The notes beneath the pieces were generated by a model. It had not been told where the DNA came from. It did not search any database and saw only the letters and a list, made by a program, of their open reading frames with translations. A stretch of DNA of 64,000 nt from Paenibacillus typhae (GTDB lineage: Bacteria > Bacillota > Bacilli > Paenibacillales > Paenibacillaceae), in NCBI RefSeq assembly GCF_900099765.1, contig NZ_FNDX01000002.1, positions 248,001 through 312,000 of the forward strand, written 5' to 3'. The position numbers were made by a program, and so were the translations under genes. This document shows positions 33,381 through 41,887 of this stretch, piece after piece (position 1 is the first letter of the stretch; the number at the start of each line of letters is the position of its first letter).

Positions 33381-34034
33381 ATTTTGAAAATTAGACCGTT
33401 GTTGGTGTAAAAAGTTGGCCATACCTGCGGTATCGTTGATTTCAAAAATCTGTGCCTGCAGCTGCGGAACTGTCGAATGGATATATGGGATCATTCGTTC
33501 CCACAAGGCGATTGCCGCAATATTCCGAGTGTTTTGCAGTAATTCAAGATCCTCCGGCCTTCTGATCAGCACAATTTTCGGGTAAGCTTCCTGCTTGAAC
33601 CCTTCCACGAGAACATAATCGTAACCGGAAAAACCCGTAATCAGCTCGGATAAGCTGCTGCCCCGTTCTTCAATTACAGACGTTCGTACCGGACTTGTAA
33701 TGGCAACGGCCATAGCGCCTGCCTGACGCTGTTTCCACGTATCTGTCCCGGGATGATCCATTTCGTATTCATGACCGTCATGCTTAATAACTGCTACCCG
33801 CTTCCCTCTCTGCTTCAGTAAAGGGATAAGCGCACAGACAAGTGATGTTTTGCCGCTGTTCTTATAGCCGACGATCTGACAGATAGCCGGCTTATTGCTA
33901 TCGGCCCGGTCGTTGTCACTTGCCGGAGTTGCGGATGGGCTGACTCTCCTTCTCAGCACTCCCGGGACGCGCTGCTTAGATGCCTTCTGCCGGCGCATTC
34001 TTCCTCCCCCGTTGCTGTTACTTAAGTACCTCAT
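33369..34034 (-). CDS. mobB: Molybdopterin-guanine dinucleotide biosynthesis protein MobB
   Basis: MobB is a GTP-binding adaptor that assists attachment of nucleotide to molybdopterin. The 221-residue product has an N-terminal basic extension of about 50 residues, then the P-loop GYKNSGKTSL (near residue 57), VAVIKHDGHEYEMDHPGTDTWKQRQAGA with the conserved DxPGxDT motif, and DYVLVEGFKQEAYPKIVLIR. The extension is longer than usual. GGGGGAAG precedes the ATG. It follows moeA after 14 bases, an operon for molybdenum cofactor synthesis. The last codons and the stop lie in the 20-bp direct repeat. Confidence 0.9.
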   Translation of the reverse strand: MRYLSNSNGGGRMRRQKASKQRVPGVLRRRVSPSATPASDNDRADSNKPAICQIVGYKNSGKTSLVCALIPLLKQRGKRVAVIKHDGHEYEMDHPGTDTWKQRQAGAMAVAITSPVRTSVIEERGSSLSELITGFSGYDYVLVEGFKQEAYPKIVLIRRPEDLELLQNTRNIAAIALWERMIPYIHSTVPQLQAQIFEINDTAGMANFLHQQRSNFQNFNI

Positions 34035-34048
34035 TATACTTCCCCCTA

Positions 34049-35335
34049 TTATTCCTGCCTGCGCAGCTCGCCCGGGAGCTTCAGCACCTTCACCTTGTCC
34101 CCGGCCTTTAATCCGCGTGCTTCCGGCGGAACTACAATCAGACAGTCACTGTCCTTAATGGTTACCATGACGGAAGATTCATCAATGACCGCTGGATAAG
34201 CATGAAGCATCCCGTCACGGATTTCCAGTCTGGCGCGTACAAAACGGGTAAAGTTGTTCACTCTGTTATAATCCGTACCGATAAAAGCGCTCATTTCCGG
34301 CAGCAAGGGCCGCTCTGTTCCCAGCATCAGCGAAATAACCGGCCGGGCAAACAGGTGGAAGCCTACAAAGCTGGCTCCGGGATTACCCGATAATGCAAGC
34401 AGCAGTTTGCCACCGCGTACAGCAGCCGTAGTGACGCTTCCCGGACGCATCGTGACCTTGTTAAACAGCATTTCCCCGCTTTTTTCCCGGACCAGATCCC
34501 CCATAATATCATAATCACCGACTGAGACTCCTCCGGTCGTAATCACCAAATCGTAGTTTTCCAGAGCCATCTGCACCCTGCTGCGCGCCAGCTCCAAATC
34601 ATCGGCAATCGCGCCCAGTATAACTGCCTCTCCACCCGCTTCCCTGACCAGCGCTTCAAGCATCGGGGAATTGCTGTTGCGGATTTTACCCGGCTGCAGC
34701 GGTTCATCTACCTCCAGAAGTTCTGTCCCGGTTGCAAAAACGGCTACCTTCGGCCGCCGCTGCACCTTCACCACCGGAGAACCGAATGCGGCGAGCACAG
34801 CTATATCGCCTGCAGCAATGGTTCGTCCGGCCGGCAGGACAAGCTCACTTTCCTGTAATTCAAAGCCAACAGGTGTAATGTTGCTGCCCGCCTGCTGCGG
34901 CTTACGGAGGCCTACATAGGATTTCCCGTCAGACTCTCGGGATTCCGTGATTTCAATCATGACTACCGTGTCAGCACCTTTGGGTACCTGTGCCCCGGTC
35001 ATGATCCGAGCTGCCGTTCCTTCTGTTATCTCTGCGGATGCTACTGCTCCGCATGGAATATTGTCTATAACCTCCAGCCATACTGGCTCCCCGGCATGAC
35101 AGGACAAAGTGTCAGCCGCCCTAAGTGCATAACCGTCCATCCCTGAACGGTTAAACGCCGGAAACGGATGCGGTGCACGGAGCGGCTCCGCCAGAACACG
35201 TCCGCAGCATTGGCTTAGCGGCACCTCCTCTGTACCAAGCGGCTTGGCATATTGCATAACCCTTGCCTGGGCTTCCTGTACCTGCAGTGCTTTGCGCTGG
35301 AATTTCTGATCTGCCTTATCGCGATGTCTGTCCAT
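34049..35335 (-). CDS. moeA: Molybdopterin molybdenumtransferase MoeA
   Basis: MoeA inserts molybdate into adenylylated molybdopterin. The 428-residue product shows the expected domains: PFPAFNRSGMDGYALRAAD (about residues 57-75), ARIMTGAQVPKGADTVVMIE, KVAVFATGTELLEVDEPLQPGKIRNSNS, the MoCF domain with TTGGVSVGDYDIMG near residue 280, and ALSGNPGASFVGFHLFARP. A C-terminal beta domain follows. CGGAGG precedes the ATG. It is the first gene of a moeA-mobB unit; no molybdate-responsive riboswitch was visible in the 90 bases upstream. Confidence 0.93.
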   Translation of the reverse strand: MDRHRDKADQKFQRKALQVQEAQARVMQYAKPLGTEEVPLSQCCGRVLAEPLRAPHPFPAFNRSGMDGYALRAADTLSCHAGEPVWLEVIDNIPCGAVASAEITEGTAARIMTGAQVPKGADTVVMIEITESRESDGKSYVGLRKPQQAGSNITPVGFELQESELVLPAGRTIAAGDIAVLAAFGSPVVKVQRRPKVAVFATGTELLEVDEPLQPGKIRNSNSPMLEALVREAGGEAVILGAIADDLELARSRVQMALENYDLVITTGGVSVGDYDIMGDLVREKSGEMLFNKVTMRPGSVTTAAVRGGKLLLALSGNPGASFVGFHLFARPVISLMLGTERPLLPEMSAFIGTDYNRVNNFTRFVRARLEIRDGMLHAYPAVIDESSVMVTIKDSDCLIVVPPEARGLKAGDKVKVLKLPGELRRQE

Positions 35336-35427
35336 GTATACCTCCGTTAACCATGATGATTTACTAACACTATAGTAACATGGGGCGATGTAAAGTTAAA
35401 TTTGCTGTCATAAAGGACATATAACGC

Positions 35428-35463
35428 AAAAAAAAGACGCCTGCGCTGAGCCGCACAGGCATC
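35428..35463 (-). terminator. Terminator ending the pyrK-to-73-residue gene run
   Basis: Minus-strand stem GATGCCTGTGC/GCGCAGGCGTC with a six-base loop, followed by eight T (A at 35428-35435). It separates this run from moeA. Confidence 0.85.
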
Positions 35464-35477
35464 CTATTCTTTAAATT

Positions 35478-35699
35478 TCACATGTACTTTACAGACCGTT
35501 TGAGCTGTTCAAACTGCTCCTGCGTCAGCTTCTCTTTTCCCCTGTAATGGTTCAGAATCTGCTTAGCAGTGAACTCAGGTGTTTCCTGAACTTTCTTTTC
35601 TGTCATGTCCGGATCGAAGATCGAATTAACCGTTGCCCCTTTGAACACATTTTTGGCGAAAATTTTGAGCCCTTCCAGCTTGCCCTGCCGTTCAGCCAT
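35478..35699 (-). CDS. 73-residue protein of unknown function in the PspA-module run
   Basis: A small basic soluble protein: MAERQGKLEGLKIFAKNVFKG, then NSIFDPDMTEKKVQETPEFTAKQILNHYRGKEKLTQEQFEQLKRSVKYM, predicted helical. ATG 35699 has AAGGAGG eight bases upstream; the longer open frame to 35810 overlaps the DUF4178 gene and lacks a site. I do not recognise the family. It is the last gene before the terminator and 32 bases after the DUF4178 gene, so it is likely part of the same transcript. Confidence 0.7.
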   Translation of the reverse strand: MAERQGKLEGLKIFAKNVFKGATVNSIFDPDMTEKKVQETPEFTAKQILNHYRGKEKLTQEQFEQLKRSVKYM

Positions 35700-35731
35700 A
35701 TCAAATGCCTCCTTAGGTAAGTGAGTGATTC

Positions 35732-36238
35732 TTAAGACGCCCGGATGACCCGTACATCGCCCGGAATGATCTTTTCCCCTTCGTACAGCATAAACCGTCC
35801 GTTCTGCCACTCCACCCGCAGCAGCCGGTAATTATCAGACTGGTACTGCCAGACATGCTGGGTTCCCCCGTTCATATAAGGAGTCTGGCCCGTAACTGCA
35901 GCATAGCCTTCGTATTCTTCCTCTAGGTAAAAGGTATAGTCATCCAGCTCCAGTGTTGCCGGCACCTCAGCCGGATTGTCCAGCCGCCCGTCTATAGGCT
36001 CGTAAAGCGCATATTGCAGCTGTTCCCTCTCCTCCACATGCAGATAAGCGATCCGGCTGCCGTCGCGCAGCGTCAGAACGACTGCATTCCGTCCGCTGGT
36101 CATCGTCCGTCCGGTTACCTCATAGGTAACCAGTGAAACCTCGCAGATATCCCCAGGCGCGAGATTCAGCATGCTTTTGGGTGCTTGCGGTGCCGGAGGC
36201 TTCGAGAAGATATTGCCGATTCTTTTCCAGATGCTCAC
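35732..36238 (-). CDS. DUF4178 domain protein
   Basis: A 168-residue protein with the DUF4178 pattern: LNLAPGDICEVSLVTYEVTGRTMTSGRN, RIAYLHVEEREQLQYALYEPIDGRL and DDYTFYLEEEYEGYAAVTGQTPYMNGGTQHVWQYQSDNYRLLRVEWQNGRFMLYEGEKIIPGDVRVI. DUF4178 proteins are often encoded beside PspA and DUF350, and are thought to act in an envelope-stress context; no activity is known. The start is a GTG at 36238 with AAGGA about 11 bases upstream. It lies between DUF350 and the 73-residue gene. Confidence 0.85.
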   Translation of the reverse strand: MSIWKRIGNIFSKPPAPQAPKSMLNLAPGDICEVSLVTYEVTGRTMTSGRNAVVLTLRDGSRIAYLHVEEREQLQYALYEPIDGRLDNPAEVPATLELDDYTFYLEEEYEGYAAVTGQTPYMNGGTQHVWQYQSDNYRLLRVEWQNGRFMLYEGEKIIPGDVRVIRAS

Positions 36239-36295
36239 AATCCATCATTCCTTTTGAAAAAGATATTATTACCATCCATAGTTGACCCGTCTGCC

Positions 36296-36706
36296 TTATC
36301 CCCGGATAAATGCGGCGATAATCAGAGCCCCGTTCAGATGCAGGGAGCCCGCCAGCAGACCGTAGCCGATTTTGCCAAGCCGGGTTCCATGATCCAGATC
36401 GATTTTGCCCCATCTGCCAAGCAGCAGCTCCACAGACTTCTCCACTATAAACAGCAGCCAGAAGGAGACGATGGATACGACAAGTGCGTCTCCAAGACTG
36501 CTGGATGATGCAATGGAACAGGACAGGATATAGCCCTGTGCCAGCAGCTTGAGCAGAAAACGGGCTGTCACCGCCATGTTGCCTGCCTTTAACTCCTCCA
36601 GATCGTTATAACGGGTAAACAGCGAATCCACGAACATCAGCGCAAACAGCAGCACTGCGCCGCTCACCGTCCACACAACCATGGACACCAGAGTATGGAA
36701 ATCCAT
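36296..36706 (-). CDS. DUF350 (YjfL-type) membrane protein
   Basis: A 136-residue protein with about four membrane segments: VVWTVSGAVLLFALMFVDSLF, NMAVTARFLLKLLAQGYILSCSIA, ALVVSIVSFWLLFIVEKSVELLL, and a C-terminal YGLLAGSLHLNGALIIAAFIRG. This is the YjfL/DUF350 arrangement, in which two halves of two helices each repeat. The start at 36706 follows GGGGG nine bases before; the upstream frame to 36754 begins in a hairpin. It is next to pspA, a known association. Confidence 0.85.
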   Translation of the reverse strand: MDFHTLVSMVVWTVSGAVLLFALMFVDSLFTRYNDLEELKAGNMAVTARFLLKLLAQGYILSCSIASSSSLGDALVVSIVSFWLLFIVEKSVELLLGRWGKIDLDHGTRLGKIGYGLLAGSLHLNGALIIAAFIRG

Positions 36707-36760
36707 TCCTTTAGCCCCCGCTTGTTCATTTTTCCTGACCGGTACAGCAAGCATAGATAA

Positions 36761-36793
36761 GGCGAAGGAGAAACGCTTCTGTCTCTCCTCCGC
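36761..36793 (-). terminator. Hairpin between pspA and the DUF350 gene
   Basis: GGCG-A-AGGAG (36761-36770) pairs with CTCCT-C-CGCC (36784-36793) with a loop containing a further short stem. No T-run is present, so partial termination or RNA processing is more likely than full termination. Confidence 0.4.
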
Positions 36794-36832
36794 CTGTAGG
36801 CACCGGCCAAGAAACCGGTGAACTCTGCTATA

Positions 36833-37501
36833 TTACTGCTTGTCGTACTGCTTCATCAGTGCTGCCAACTCATCTTCAACAGCCTGATCCTTGCCGAGCT
36901 TCTCGAATTCGTCATCCAGCGATTTGTTGCCGGAGTTCATTTCGTTGCTTGCTTCAGCCTGTGCTTCGGCAGCGAGCATCTTCTCCTCCATGCGCTTCAG
37001 ACCGGCTGACGCCGAGTCGGAACTGAATCCGCTCATTGCTTTGTTGATCTCAGTCTGCGCTTTAGCCGCATTGTAACGGGCAACCAGCGTCTCGCGCTTG
37101 TTCTTCATCTGGGTAAGCTGCTTGCGCATTTCTTCGAGCTTGGCACGCAGATTGTCAGCAGATGCCTTGTTCTGGTCAAAGCTTGCTTTGTATTCAACCA
37201 GCTTGGCTTCGGCAGATTTTTTCTCTTCCAGCGCTCTGCGGGCCAGATCCACGTTACCGGCTTGAGCGGCAGTGTGGGCCTGCTGGTTACGTTTGGCTAC
37301 AAGCGCCTCCTGCTCTTCATACAGCTGCTTGAATTTCTTCTCGATGGCAATCTGGGCGGCCACAGCCTTCTCGGCATCCTCCAGATCCTCGGTCATGTCA
37401 CGGATATATTGGTCGGTCATTTTAATCGGGTCCTCAGCCTTGTCAATAATCGCATTCACGTTGGACATGGTCAAATCACGCAATCTTTTAAAAATAGACA
37501 T
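36833..37501 (-). CDS. pspA: PspA/IM30-family membrane-stress protein
   Basis: A 222-residue helical coiled-coil protein of the ESCRT-III-like PspA/Vipp1 family that binds and protects damaged membranes from the cytoplasmic face. The N-terminal amphipathic helix is MSIFKRLRDLTMSNVNAIIDKAEDPIKMTDQYIRDM (residues 1-36, including the conserved EDP), followed by long coiled-coil segments AEKAVAAQIAIEKKFKQLYEEQEALVAKRNQ and KLEEMRKQLTQMKNKRETLVARYNAAKAQ. The full family length of about 220 is present. No pspF-like or LiaRS genes are in the window, so control is likely through its own promoter. It is followed by DUF350 and DUF4178. Confidence 0.92.
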   Translation of the reverse strand: MSIFKRLRDLTMSNVNAIIDKAEDPIKMTDQYIRDMTEDLEDAEKAVAAQIAIEKKFKQLYEEQEALVAKRNQQAHTAAQAGNVDLARRALEEKKSAEAKLVEYKASFDQNKASADNLRAKLEEMRKQLTQMKNKRETLVARYNAAKAQTEINKAMSGFSSDSASAGLKRMEEKMLAAEAQAEASNEMNSGNKSLDDEFEKLGKDQAVEDELAALMKQYDKQ

Positions 37502-37571
37502 GGTTCATTCCTCCAAAATAAAAGTTAATTGCTCATTTGGTATCTTTTACGCAGGGAGTGCCAATATCGTT

Positions 37572-37910
37572 TCATTTTTGCGCTGCTAAATATTGATCCA
37601 CTTTATTATTAACAATTCTGACAACCTGCATTATACCTTCTTTACTCAGATTGTCATAATGAATACCCATTACCACTGTGACCGTCCGGTTTAATGCAGC
37701 GGCGGCTCTGAGGGCGATACTCTCGCTGATCGTATGCTCTTTATGGTGGGGAACCGCTGTTGTTGATGCACGGACAGTACCGCCGTCAAGATAAGCGGTG
37801 CTTGAAGCACCGATATGACGGACACCGCCGGTAATGAGTAGTAGCAGATCATTTCCGACATCCGTAGCTGACAGCTCAATATCCTCAAATCCCGCATTTT
37901 CCAAAGACAA
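37572..37910 (-). CDS. LpdD-like protein (prenylated-flavin chaperone domain)
   Basis: A 112-residue protein that fits the small LpdD-like domain: FEDIELSATDVGNDLLLLITGGVRHIGASSTAYLDGG, STTAVPHHKEHTISESIALRAAAALNRTVTVVMGIHYDNLSKEGIMQVVRIVNN. LpdD is a putative chaperone for prenylated FMN handling in UbiD-type decarboxylases; here no UbiD or UbiX gene is nearby, so its role is uncertain. The family name is from memory. The start at 37910 is not supported by a strong ribosome site (a GGGAGGGA sequence lies 8 to 12 bases upstream). It is between pyrD and pspA on the same strand. Confidence 0.7.
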   Translation of the reverse strand: MSLENAGFEDIELSATDVGNDLLLLITGGVRHIGASSTAYLDGGTVRASTTAVPHHKEHTISESIALRAAAALNRTVTVVMGIHYDNLSKEGIMQVVRIVNNKVDQYLAAQK

Positions 37911-37973
37911 TCCGGTCCCTCCCTACCTTATATTAACCCCGGTACATACCAGTATCTCAGGCAGGCAATAATT

Positions 37974-38918
37974 CTAGACAATTCCGCGTATCTCATCAAG
38001 TGATGTGATACTCTCCTCCAGCATGAACTGATGCAGCTCCTCAACCAGCGTACTGCCGGCCCGCATGTTCATGAAATTGTAGGTTCCTACCTGGACAACC
38101 GTTGCACCGGCCATAATAAATTCAATGATATCCGTGGCGGAGGTAATGCCGCCCATACCGATTACAGGAATAGACACCCGGTGTGCGACCTGGTGTACCA
38201 TGCGCAGTGCAACCGGCTTAATAGCCGGTCCGGACAGGCCGGCATACAGGTTATTGAAGACGCTGCGGCGGCGGCGGACGTCGATCTTCATACCGGAGAT
38301 CGTGTTAATCAGTGATACGGCATCTGCTCCTTCAGCCTCGCACATCTCCGCCATTTCGGCGATATCCTCGGCATTCGGGGATAGCTTCACGGCCAGCGGC
38401 AGACGGGTGGCAGCCCTCACAGCCCGCACAACCTCCCTTGCGGCCGGTGTCTTGACCCCGAAGGCGATACCGCCTTCCTTGACGTTAGGGCAGGAGATAT
38501 TGAGTTCAATCATATCAACGGCCTGCCTGCCCGCCAGCGCACGCTCATCGGCATCACGCTGGATCAGCTCTGCACCCAGCACATAATCGGGCAGAGTATT
38601 TCCGCCCAGGTTCACGATCCGTGCCGTATCCAGGGTCTCCCAGTAAGGCAGCTCCTTACTCAAAAATGACTCCACACCCGGATTCTCCAGTCCGACGCTG
38701 TTCAGCAGCCCGGATGGGGTCTCGTAGACGCGGATTCCCGGATTACCTGCCTTGGCATGCAGAGTAAGGCCTTTGCCGGAAATGCCGCCCAGCATGGAAA
38801 CATCATACAGCTTGCCATATTCCTTACCGAAGCCGAACGTACCCGAAGCCATTACGACCGGGTTTTTGAAATGCACGCCAGCGATTGTCGCTGTAGTATT
38901 AACCATAGTATTAATCAT
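37974..38918 (-). CDS. pyrD: Dihydroorotate dehydrogenase, catalytic subunit (class 1B)
   Basis: PyrD oxidises dihydroorotate to orotate in pyrimidine synthesis; class 1B enzymes pair with PyrK and use NAD. The 314-residue product has the FMN-binding start [38 protein letters not shown], the catalytic Cys in [15 protein letters not shown] (near residue 135), [50 protein letters not shown] and [30 protein letters not shown] place the start at ATG 38918, with GGAGGTTG seven bases upstream; the long frame to 39053 is inside pyrK. It overlaps pyrK by eight bases, so they are translationally coupled. Confidence 0.93.
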   Translation of the reverse strand: MINTMVNTTATIAGVHFKNPVVMASGTFGFGKEYGKLYDVSMLGGISGKGLTLHAKAGNPGIRVYETPSGLLNSVGLENPGVESFLSKELPYWETLDTARIVNLGGNTLPDYVLGAELIQRDADERALAGRQAVDMIELNISCPNVKEGGIAFGVKTPAAREVVRAVRAATRLPLAVKLSPNAEDIAEMAEMCEAEGADAVSLINTISGMKIDVRRRRSVFNNLYAGLSGPAIKPVALRMVHQVAHRVSIPVIGMGGITSATDIIEFIMAGATVVQVGTYNFMNMRAGSTLVEELHQFMLEESITSLDEIRGIV

Positions 38919-39615
38919 GAAAAACAACCTCCTCGGCAAGGAATACAGGGCCGTCTGCGCAGGCTTTGCGCTGGCCGTCCAGACAGGATACACTGCAGAC
39001 GAGACAAGCGCCGATGCCGCAAGCCATCCGGTTTTCCAGTGACAGATACACATTCGGCCGTCTGCCGCCCGCCCCTGCAGCGGCTCCCTTCCTTTGTGCC
39101 GCCTTCAGCATCGGCTGCGGGCCGCAGACAAAAATATGGTCATAGCTGTTAAAGTCCACACTGTCCAGAATCAGCCCGCCGACATCAACGGTAAGCTCAG
39201 CTGCGAGCGGCCGGAAGGCTTCTGTCCGGAAGGCCTCTCTGCTGAAGCCCAGATACACATCACTGTCCGGAAGCTGCCGGGCACAATAATACAGCGGTGC
39301 AATTCCGATTCCCCCGCCGATCAGGGCAATCTTTCCCTCCACTTCAGGGAATCCGTTGCCGAAGGGTCCTTCCAGCTGAACCTTATCTCCCGGGCTCAGC
39401 TCCGCAAAAATCTCGGTTCCCTCACCTACAACGTGATACAGAAATTCCACACCATCATCGTTCACTTGATGTATGCTAAGGGGCCTTGACAGCAGCGGAT
39501 AGGCTCCCCATGCCCGCAACATGTAGAATTGACCCATTTTACCGCCGTAATCTCCCTCCACCCGAAGGTGGTACACTCCATTAGCCAGCCGCTCGTTACT
39601 TATTACCGTCGCCAC
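38911..39615 (-). CDS. pyrK: Dihydroorotate dehydrogenase, electron-transfer subunit PyrK
   Basis: PyrK carries FAD and a [2Fe-2S] cluster and passes electrons from PyrD to NAD. The 234-residue product has [20 protein letters not shown] (FAD-binding, near residues 30-52), [18 protein letters not shown] (NAD-binding near 100), and the cluster [13 protein letters not shown]...C, the fourth Cys being in [19 protein letters not shown] place the start at GTG 39615, nine bases after AAGGAG; the TTG at 39633 precedes and overlaps that site. No other pyr genes are in the window. Confidence 0.92.
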   Translation of the reverse strand: MATVISNERLANGVYHLRVEGDYGGKMGQFYMLRAWGAYPLLSRPLSIHQVNDDGVEFLYHVVGEGTEIFAELSPGDKVQLEGPFGNGFPEVEGKIALIGGGIGIAPLYYCARQLPDSDVYLGFSREAFRTEAFRPLAAELTVDVGGLILDSVDFNSYDHIFVCGPQPMLKAAQRKGAAAGAGGRRPNVYLSLENRMACGIGACLVCSVSCLDGQRKACADGPVFLAEEVVFHD

Positions 39616-39701
39616 GTTATCAAGCTCCTTCAAATTTTATCTTATTAACCATGCCTTAGAAGGAGCTTAAAATCTGTGACATACTTCACAATATTAACAA
39701 T

Positions 39702-40742
39702 CTATTTTCTTTTCCATACTCCGCGTTCATACGGCACAGGTATATTTGCTTTATCCACACCGCCGAGCGCTTCTTCCGCATGCAGCGTCCAATAAGGATC
39801 ACTGAGCATTCCTCTTCCGATAGCTACCAGCTCTGCCTTTTTCTCCTCAATTACAGCCTGTGCTTCCTTGTAATCATCCAGCCGGCCGACTGCTATTACT
39901 GGTATCTGAAGCCCGCTGCGGATATGCTCTGCCAGGTCAACCTGATAACCGGGCCCGGCGTTAGGGACCCCGCCCGAACCTATCGGCCCTTCACCGCCCG
40001 AGGAGACATGGAACATGTCCACTCCTGCAGCCTTGTAACGGCGGCAAAATTCCAGCGCATAGGATTCATCATAACCCCCTGCCACATATTCCTTGGCCGA
40101 CACCCGCATGATCAGCGGCATCTCCGGCGGAAGGACTTCCTTGACAGCCTGCACCACCTGTTCACCAAACAGGATCGGGTCAGCACCATACTCATCATCT
40201 CTGATATTTGTAAGCGGCGAGTGGAACTGGTGAATCAGATAACCGTGCGCACCATGCAGCTCAACCGTATCAAAGCCGGCCTCCACTGCCCTTCTTGCAC
40301 CCTCACGGTAAGCATTAATCATCTCAGCGATGCCTTCCGCACTCAGTGCCTGCGGCGTTTTGGAGCGTTCATCAAACGGAATAGCCGAAGGGGCAACAGG
40401 CGGATTGGCATCAAGTGCTTTACGTCCCGCATGCCCCAGCTGAATCGCAATCTTGGCTCCATAGGCATGTACTGCATCTGTTATTCTTCGATACGCCTGG
40501 ATCTGTCCGTCGTCCCAGATTCCCGTATCTTTATTGGTGATCCGCCCATCCGGATGTACGCCGCTCATTTCTACAATAATGAAGCCGGTACCGCCGACCG
40601 CCCGGCTGACATAATGTACGAAATGCCAGTCACCCGGTACGCCGTCTTCCTGTACAACTGCATATTGGCACATTGGCGGCATGACAACCCGGTTCTTCAA
40701 AACCAGCGCTTTTAATTCATATGGCGTAAACAATTCAGACAT
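39702..40742 (-). CDS. namA: NADPH dehydrogenase NamA (old yellow enzyme, YqjM type)
   Basis: A 346-residue FMN-dependent ene-reductase of the thermophilic-like OYE class. PPMCQYA (residues 22-28, Cys near 25 that tunes the flavin), QLGHAGRK (near 100), FDTVELHGAHGYLIHQFHSPLTNIRDDEYG (near 163), RVSAKEYVAGGYDE, HVSSGGEGP, IPVIAVGRL and ELVAIGRGMLSDPYW are all present. In Bacillus the enzyme reduces activated C=C bonds and is induced by electrophiles. It is monocistronic; AGAAGGGGACGG precedes the ATG. Confidence 0.92.
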   Translation of the reverse strand: MSELFTPYELKALVLKNRVVMPPMCQYAVVQEDGVPGDWHFVHYVSRAVGGTGFIIVEMSGVHPDGRITNKDTGIWDDGQIQAYRRITDAVHAYGAKIAIQLGHAGRKALDANPPVAPSAIPFDERSKTPQALSAEGIAEMINAYREGARRAVEAGFDTVELHGAHGYLIHQFHSPLTNIRDDEYGADPILFGEQVVQAVKEVLPPEMPLIMRVSAKEYVAGGYDESYALEFCRRYKAAGVDMFHVSSGGEGPIGSGGVPNAGPGYQVDLAEHIRSGLQIPVIAVGRLDDYKEAQAVIEEKKAELVAIGRGMLSDPYWTLHAEEALGGVDKANIPVPYERGVWKRK

Positions 40743-40936
40743 TTCCGTCCCCTTCTTTCACTGAGCTATGTTTGTTGGCCGGGTTAATCTCCCGAATACG
40801 TTTAGTATACACGGATTTTTGGCGGTGTTGTAATTTTGTCCGCCTGACAGAAGTCCGGCATAAATCCGCTGCGGGCGGGGGATAACAAGAGAACCAGTCA
40901 TTGGCTGAAGGCTCTTTTATAAGGAGGCAATGCGGC

Positions 40937-41821
40937 ATGGAGCATCTGCTAAGGTACAGAAAATTATATATTCTGCTCTGTCTGCTGATCGCGGCTGTTC
41001 CTCAAAGCTCTCCCCCGCCTGCAGCAGCATCCGGAGCTTTATTTGCACAGGCCCCCGGCCCGGAACAGCAGCAGGAATTGAAAGAAAAACCGGAGCAGTC
41101 CGTCCCCGCCGGCTCTGCGCTCAATGCCGCAGCCCGGCGCAACAAGCGCAGTAAGAGCAGCAAGAGCCTGACACTCAGCCAGCTGATCCGCAAATATCCG
41201 GAGACAATCCTCACACAGGGTCCGAGAACCCGGATGATCGCGCTGACCTTCGATGATGTGCCTGACCCGAGGTTTACTCCGCAGCTGCTGGATGTTCTAC
41301 GCAAATATCAGGTCAAGGCTACGTTCTTCGTCGTCGGCAGCAGGGCTGAGAAGCATCCGGAGCTTGTTAGCCGGATTATCCGTGAAGGCCATGTTATCGG
41401 TAACCACTCCTACAATCATCCGGAATTCGGCAAGCTGGGCATAAATGAATTCCGCTCCCAGATCATCCGTACTGAGAATATCATCTCGGCACTCGCCGGC
41501 TACAAGCCGCGCCTGATCCGGCCACCATACGGGGATATCAGCGAGGCACAGCTTAAATGGGCCAAGTCCCGCGGCTACAAGCTGGTTAACTGGAATGTAG
41601 ATTCACTTGACTGGCGCAGTCTTCCTAAATCACAGGTCAGAAACAATATTGTGGCGCACGCGGGCAAAGGGGCCATCATTCTGCAGCACGGAGGCGGCGG
41701 TAAAGGCAGCAATCTGCAGGGCACGATCCAGGCACTGCCAGAGGTAATTACCATCATGCGTAAAAGAGGCTATATCTTCGTTACCGTGCCTCATATGCTG
41801 CAGGTATCTAAAAACAAATAA
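40937..41821 (+). CDS. Secreted polysaccharide deacetylase (NodB fold)
   Basis: A 294-residue family CE4 deacetylase, N-deacetylating cell-wall glycan or chitin-like polymers outside the membrane. It begins with a signal peptide (YILLCLLIAAVPQSS), then a Pro/Ala/Lys-rich linker. The NodB motifs are MIALTFDDVPD (motif 1, Asp, Asp), VIGNHSYNHPEF (motif 2, two His), LIRPPYGD (motif 3), NVDSLDW (motif 4) and IILQHGG (motif 5, His). All catalytic and metal residues are in place. ATG 40937 has AAGGAGG nine bases upstream; a TTG at 40901 has none. It is divergent from namA. Confidence 0.9.
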   Translation: MEHLLRYRKLYILLCLLIAAVPQSSPPPAAASGALFAQAPGPEQQQELKEKPEQSVPAGSALNAAARRNKRSKSSKSLTLSQLIRKYPETILTQGPRTRMIALTFDDVPDPRFTPQLLDVLRKYQVKATFFVVGSRAEKHPELVSRIIREGHVIGNHSYNHPEFGKLGINEFRSQIIRTENIISALAGYKPRLIRPPYGDISEAQLKWAKSRGYKLVNWNVDSLDWRSLPKSQVRNNIVAHAGKGAIILQHGGGGKGSNLQGTIQALPEVITIMRKRGYIFVTVPHMLQVSKNK

Positions 41822-41864
41822 AAAAACGGATACCGACCTGTAAAGGAAGGTATCCGTTTTGTTT
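41821..41864. terminator. Shared terminator between the deacetylase and the LysM-3D gene
   Basis: AAAACGGATACC (41823-41834) pairs with GGTATCCGTTTT (41849-41860); A- and T-runs flank both sides. Confidence 0.88.
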
Positions 41865-41887
41865 CTGAGAGAATATATACTGATGGT

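Noticed and set aside
39780-40715. 311-codon frame antisense to namA
   Set aside because: Mirror of a conserved enzyme with no domain of its own.
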